The notes below the pieces were generated by a model, which had not been told where the DNA came from, searched no databases, and saw only the letters and a program-made list of their open reading frames with translations. Shown here one piece after another: positions 3,976 through 6,818 of a stretch of 6,818 bases of DNA. Position numbers and translations under genes: made by a program. Within the stretch, counting starts at the first letter, position 1, and the number at the start of each line of letters is the position of its first letter. Source of the stretch: B16-G9 sp964455635 (GTDB lineage: Bacteria; Bacteroidota; Bacteroidia; Bacteroidales; F082); assembly GCA_964455635.1 (NCBI GenBank), contig CAYVWX010000169.1:1-6818 (forward strand), written 5' to 3'.

Positions 3976-6818
3976 ATGATTAATAAAATTATTGCCTTTT
4001 CCATTAAAAACAAATTTATTGTAAGCTTATTTATTTTTGCTTTAATAGGAGCGGGTATCCATTCAATGGTGACCATCAATTTGGGGTCTGTTCCCGATAT
4101 TACCAACAATCAGGTACAGGTAATTACTGTTTCGCAAAATCTGGCAACCGAAGACATTGAACAGTTTGTTACCTATCCTGTTGAGCTGGCAATGGCTAAT
4201 CTGCCCGGCGTTGAAGAGATTCGTTCCGTATCGCGTTTTGGGCTGTCGGTGGTAACCATTGTTTTTAACGATGATATGGGTACATATTTACCCAGACAGG
4301 TGGTACAAGAAAAACTTAACGAAGTTAAAAATAATATTCCCGAAAATTTTGGAGAGCCGTTTATGGGGCCTATTACTACGGGTTTGGGCGAAATATACCA
4401 ATACACCATAAAGGCTAAACCGGGTTATGATACGGTATATACGCCAATGCAACTGCGTACCATACAGGATTGGATTGTAAAACGACAAATGGCTCTTATA
4501 CCGGGAGTTGTGGAGGTAAACTCCTTTGGGGGAAACATAAAGCAATATGAAATTGCCTTAGATCCCGAGCGTCTTAATGCCATGAATATTTCTATTTCGG
4601 AAGTGTTTGAGGCACTCGAAAATAATAATGTTAATACCGGAGGAGCCTATATTGAAAAAAATCACATGGCCAATTTTATCAGAGGAGAAGGCCTTGCCCG
4701 CTCGCTGGAAGATATTCGGAATATTGTAGTGGAAAATGTAAACGGTATTCCTATTTTAATTGGAGATGTGGCTTCTGAAATACACTTTGGCAGTCAGATG
4801 CGTTACGGCGCATTCACGCAGGAAGGACATGAGGCGGTGGGTGGAATGGTTTTGATGTTAAAAGGTGCTAATCCGAATTCTGTTATAAAAGCTGTGAAGG
4901 CCAGGATTGCAGAAGTACAGAAATCGCTGCCGCCCGGGCTTGAAATAAAACCTTTTCTCGATCGCAGCCAACTTATACAACGTACCACCTCCACCGTTGT
5001 TAAAAACCTTATAGAAGGGTCGTTGATAGTAATTTTTGTATTGGTTTTGCTATTGGGAAGTTTGCGGGGAGGTCTTGTAACGGCCACGGTAATTCCGCTA
5101 TCGCTGCTGTTTGCCTTTATTTTGATGAAGTTAACAGGAGTGTGGGCAAACCTTATGTCGTTGGGAGCTATCGACTTTGGAATTATTGTGGATGGAGCCG
5201 TAATTGTTGTGGAAGGTACCGTTTTTGAAATACATAAGCGCATAAAAGAGGGGAAAACAAAATTCAACCAAAAAGATATGGATGAAGCTACCTATACTGC
5301 CGGTAGCAGTGTGATGAACGCAGCATTTTTCGGACAGATAATTATTCTTATCGTATTTACACCTATTCTTTTTCTCACCGGTATCGAAGGAAAAATGTTT
5401 CGTCCCATGGCTTATACATTCGGGTTTGCTGTGTTGGGTGCTACCATTCTTTCGTTAACCTATGTCCCCATGATAGCTTCCATTACGATGAAACCTACCC
5501 GAAAAAACAGCTGGTTCAGCCGTATGGAAAACGCACTTGAAAAGTTTAGCAGCCGTTTGATAGCGGTTATTGTACGGCTATACAACCCTGTGTTGCGCTT
5601 GTCGTTAAAACATAAGCTGTCTGTTATTGTTATCGCTGTTTTGTTATTCGGAAGTGCTGCTTATATCTTTTCAAGGATGGGAGGTGAGTTTATTCCTAAT
5701 CTTGACGAAGGAGATATTGCCATGCAAACTTTCCTGCGGCCCGGAAGCTCATTGTCGGAAACAATAAAACGGGAAACCGAGGTGGAAAATATTATTATGG
5801 CCAATTTTCCCGAAGTAATAACTATGGCTGCACGTATAGGCGTTGCCGATATTCCTACTGACCCTATGGGGTTCGATTTTACCGATAGCTTTATTATTCT
5901 CGAAAAAGATAGAAGTAAGTGGGTATCGGCTAAAACAAAAGAGGAATTAATTGAAAAAATACGTGAAAAGCTGGCGCACCTGCCCGGCTTAAACTTTGCC
6001 TTTAGTCAACCTGTCGAATTGAGGTTTAATGAGTTGCTTACGGGGGTGCGTCAGGATGTGGCCGTTAAAATTTATGGCGAAGATTTGAATGTGTTAGCCG
6101 AAAAAGGTGAAGAGATTGCCAAAATTATTAAAACGGTGGAAGGTGCCGAAGATGTTTCGCTGGAACGAACAGCAGGGCTGCCTCAAATGACGGTAAAATA
6201 TAACCGGAAAAAAATTGCCCAATATGGATTGAATATTAAAAAACTTAATGAATACGTCAGTACTGCTTTTGCAGGTGGCACTGCAGGGGTTATTTTTGAA
6301 GGAGAAAAAAGATTTGATATGGTTATCAGATTCGACAAAAACCATCGTAAAAGTATTGAAAATTTGCGCGGTTTATATATTGATTTGCCGCATGGAAGTC
6401 AGATACCTCTTAAAGAAATAGCCCAAATAGATTTTAAACCGGGCCCCATGCAGATATCGCGTGACAATACCTTTCGCCGGATTTTTGTTGGCGTAAATGT
6501 TCGGGGAAGAGATGTGGAGTCGATGGTAAACGAAATTAAGCAAAAGTTGGATAAACAGATGGTGCTGCCTGCCGGATATAATATTACTTACGGGGGGGCT
6601 TTCGAAAATCTCCAACGTGCCAAAGACAGGCTTTCTATTGTGGTGCCCATTGCATTGTTGCTTATTTTTGTGTTGCTTTACTTTGCGCTGCACTCGCTCA
6701 CACAAACAGTTATGATATATATGGCTGTTCCGTTGGCTGCGATAGGAGGTGTCTATTCACTTTGGCTGCGCCATATGCCGTTTAGCATCTCTGCCGGTGT
6801 CGGTTTTATTGTTCTTTT
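3976..6818 (+). CDS. czcA: CzcA-type heavy-metal RND efflux transporter (HME family), 3'-truncated by the window
   Basis: This is the inner-membrane proton/metal antiporter of a tripartite CzcCBA-type pump, exporting divalent cations from periplasm or cytoplasm through an outer-membrane channel. The frame is open from the ATG at 3976 to the window edge, giving 947 residues. It starts with the family's usual N-terminus (MINKIIAFSI, then a first membrane helix at about 13-31) and VPDITNNQVQV. Helices 2-6 lie at about 347-500. Helix 4 holds AIDFGIIVDGAVIVVE with Asp400, Asp406 and Glu413, the same spacing as the proton-relay residues D402/D408/E415 of Cupriavidus CzcA; this places it with Zn/Co/Cd (HME1-like) and not Cu/Ag (CusA) pumps. 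The second half begins with helix 7 (about 547-565) and GEFIPNLDEGD (570-580), and helices 8 and 9 are near 886-930. The usual length is 1030-1050, so about 90-100 residues are missing; fused CzcA-channel forms would be much longer. CzcB and CzcC are not in the window. Confidence 0.95.
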   Translation, partial: MINKIIAFSIKNKFIVSLFIFALIGAGIHSMVTINLGSVPDITNNQVQVITVSQNLATEDIEQFVTYPVELAMANLPGVEEIRSVSRFGLSVVTIVFNDDMGTYLPRQVVQEKLNEVKNNIPENFGEPFMGPITTGLGEIYQYTIKAKPGYDTVYTPMQLRTIQDWIVKRQMALIPGVVEVNSFGGNIKQYEIALDPERLNAMNISISEVFEALENNNVNTGGAYIEKNHMANFIRGEGLARSLEDIRNIVVENVNGIPILIGDVASEIHFGSQMRYGAFTQEGHEAVGGMVLMLKGANPNSVIKAVKARIAEVQKSLPPGLEIKPFLDRSQLIQRTTSTVVKNLIEGSLIVIFVLVLLLGSLRGGLVTATVIPLSLLFAFILMKLTGVWANLMSLGAIDFGIIVDGAVIVVEGTVFEIHKRIKEGKTKFNQKDMDEATYTAGSSVMNAAFFGQIIILIVFTPILFLTGIEGKMFRPMAYTFGFAVLGATILSLTYVPMIASITMKPTRKNSWFSRMENALEKFSSRLIAVIVRLYNPVLRLSLKHKLSVIVIAVLLFGSAAYIFSRMGGEFIPNLDEGDIAMQTFLRPGSSLSETIKRETEVENIIMANFPEVITMAARIGVADIPTDPMGFDFTDSFIILEKDRSKWVSAKTKEELIEKIREKLAHLPGLNFAFSQPVELRFNELLTGVRQDVAVKIYGEDLNVLAEKGEEIAKIIKTVEGAEDVSLERTAGLPQMTVKYNRKKIAQYGLNIKKLNEYVSTAFAGGTAGVIFEGEKRFDMVIRFDKNHRKSIENLRGLYIDLPHGSQIPLKEIAQIDFKPGPMQISRDNTFRRIFVGVNVRGRDVESMVNEIKQKLDKQMVLPAGYNITYGGAFENLQRAKDRLSIVVPIALLLIFVLLYFALHSLTQTVMIYMAVPLAAIGGVYSLWLRHMPFSISAGVGFIVL

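Noticed and set aside
4803..5267. 154-codon - strand open frame inside czcA
   Set aside because: It is antisense to a region of czcA with unmistakable conserved motifs (Asp400, Asp406, Glu413), so it is a shadow of that gene.

Overview
The window looks like chromosomal DNA from a Bacteroidota bacterium. Start codons have A/T-rich leaders without Shine-Dalgarno sequences. Three intergenic gaps carry exact TAnnTTTG -7 boxes, the form used by the Bacteroidota primary sigma factor. All the protein families present are common in that phylum. Order or genus cannot be fixed from this sequence alone. All confident genes are on the + strand.

Layout. Positions 1-398 have no convincing gene. They hold a compact structured repeat (about 75-286), bounded by perfect 11-bp inverted repeats and containing a strong hairpin and a degenerate tandem repeat, followed by a promoter with a 12-bp palindrome in its spacer. 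Then come an OsmC-family peroxide/thiol protein (399-860), a clear intrinsic terminator (885-916) and a PatB/MalY-type PLP-dependent C-S lyase (943-2100). A textbook Bacteroidota promoter overlapping the end of patB starts a two-gene regulatory operon. Its first gene is a 191-aa regulator joining an HMA-like metal-binding domain (MxCxxC) to an AraC-type DNA-binding domain (2141-2716). Twelve bases later comes a Fur-family repressor (2729-3142). The next gap has an operator-like inverted repeat and a -7 box in front of a small membrane-anchored His-rich protein (3211-3594). A 381-base gap with regulatory-looking structure but no gene follows. Last is the start of a large heavy-metal RND efflux transporter of the CzcA type (3976 to the window end, 947 residues visible, 3' end missing).

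How the genes fit together. From about 2095 onward the window reads as a metal-resistance locus: two different metal-type sensors, a periplasm-facing His-rich protein, and the inner-membrane pump that exports Zn/Co/Cd-type divalent cations. The periplasmic adaptor (CzcB) and outer-membrane channel (CzcC) needed for a complete pump are not present, and probably lie past the right edge. OsmC and PatB act in peroxide and sulfur/thiol chemistry. They are separated from each other by a terminator, and their link to the metal locus is only by proximity.

Most worth a second look: the HMA-AraC fusion paired with a Cys-enriched Fur protein; the TGCAA-N5-TTGCA operator candidate; the octamer AACCTGAT, which occurs inside that operator and as a perfect tandem pair upstream of czcA; and the bounded repeat element at the left end.
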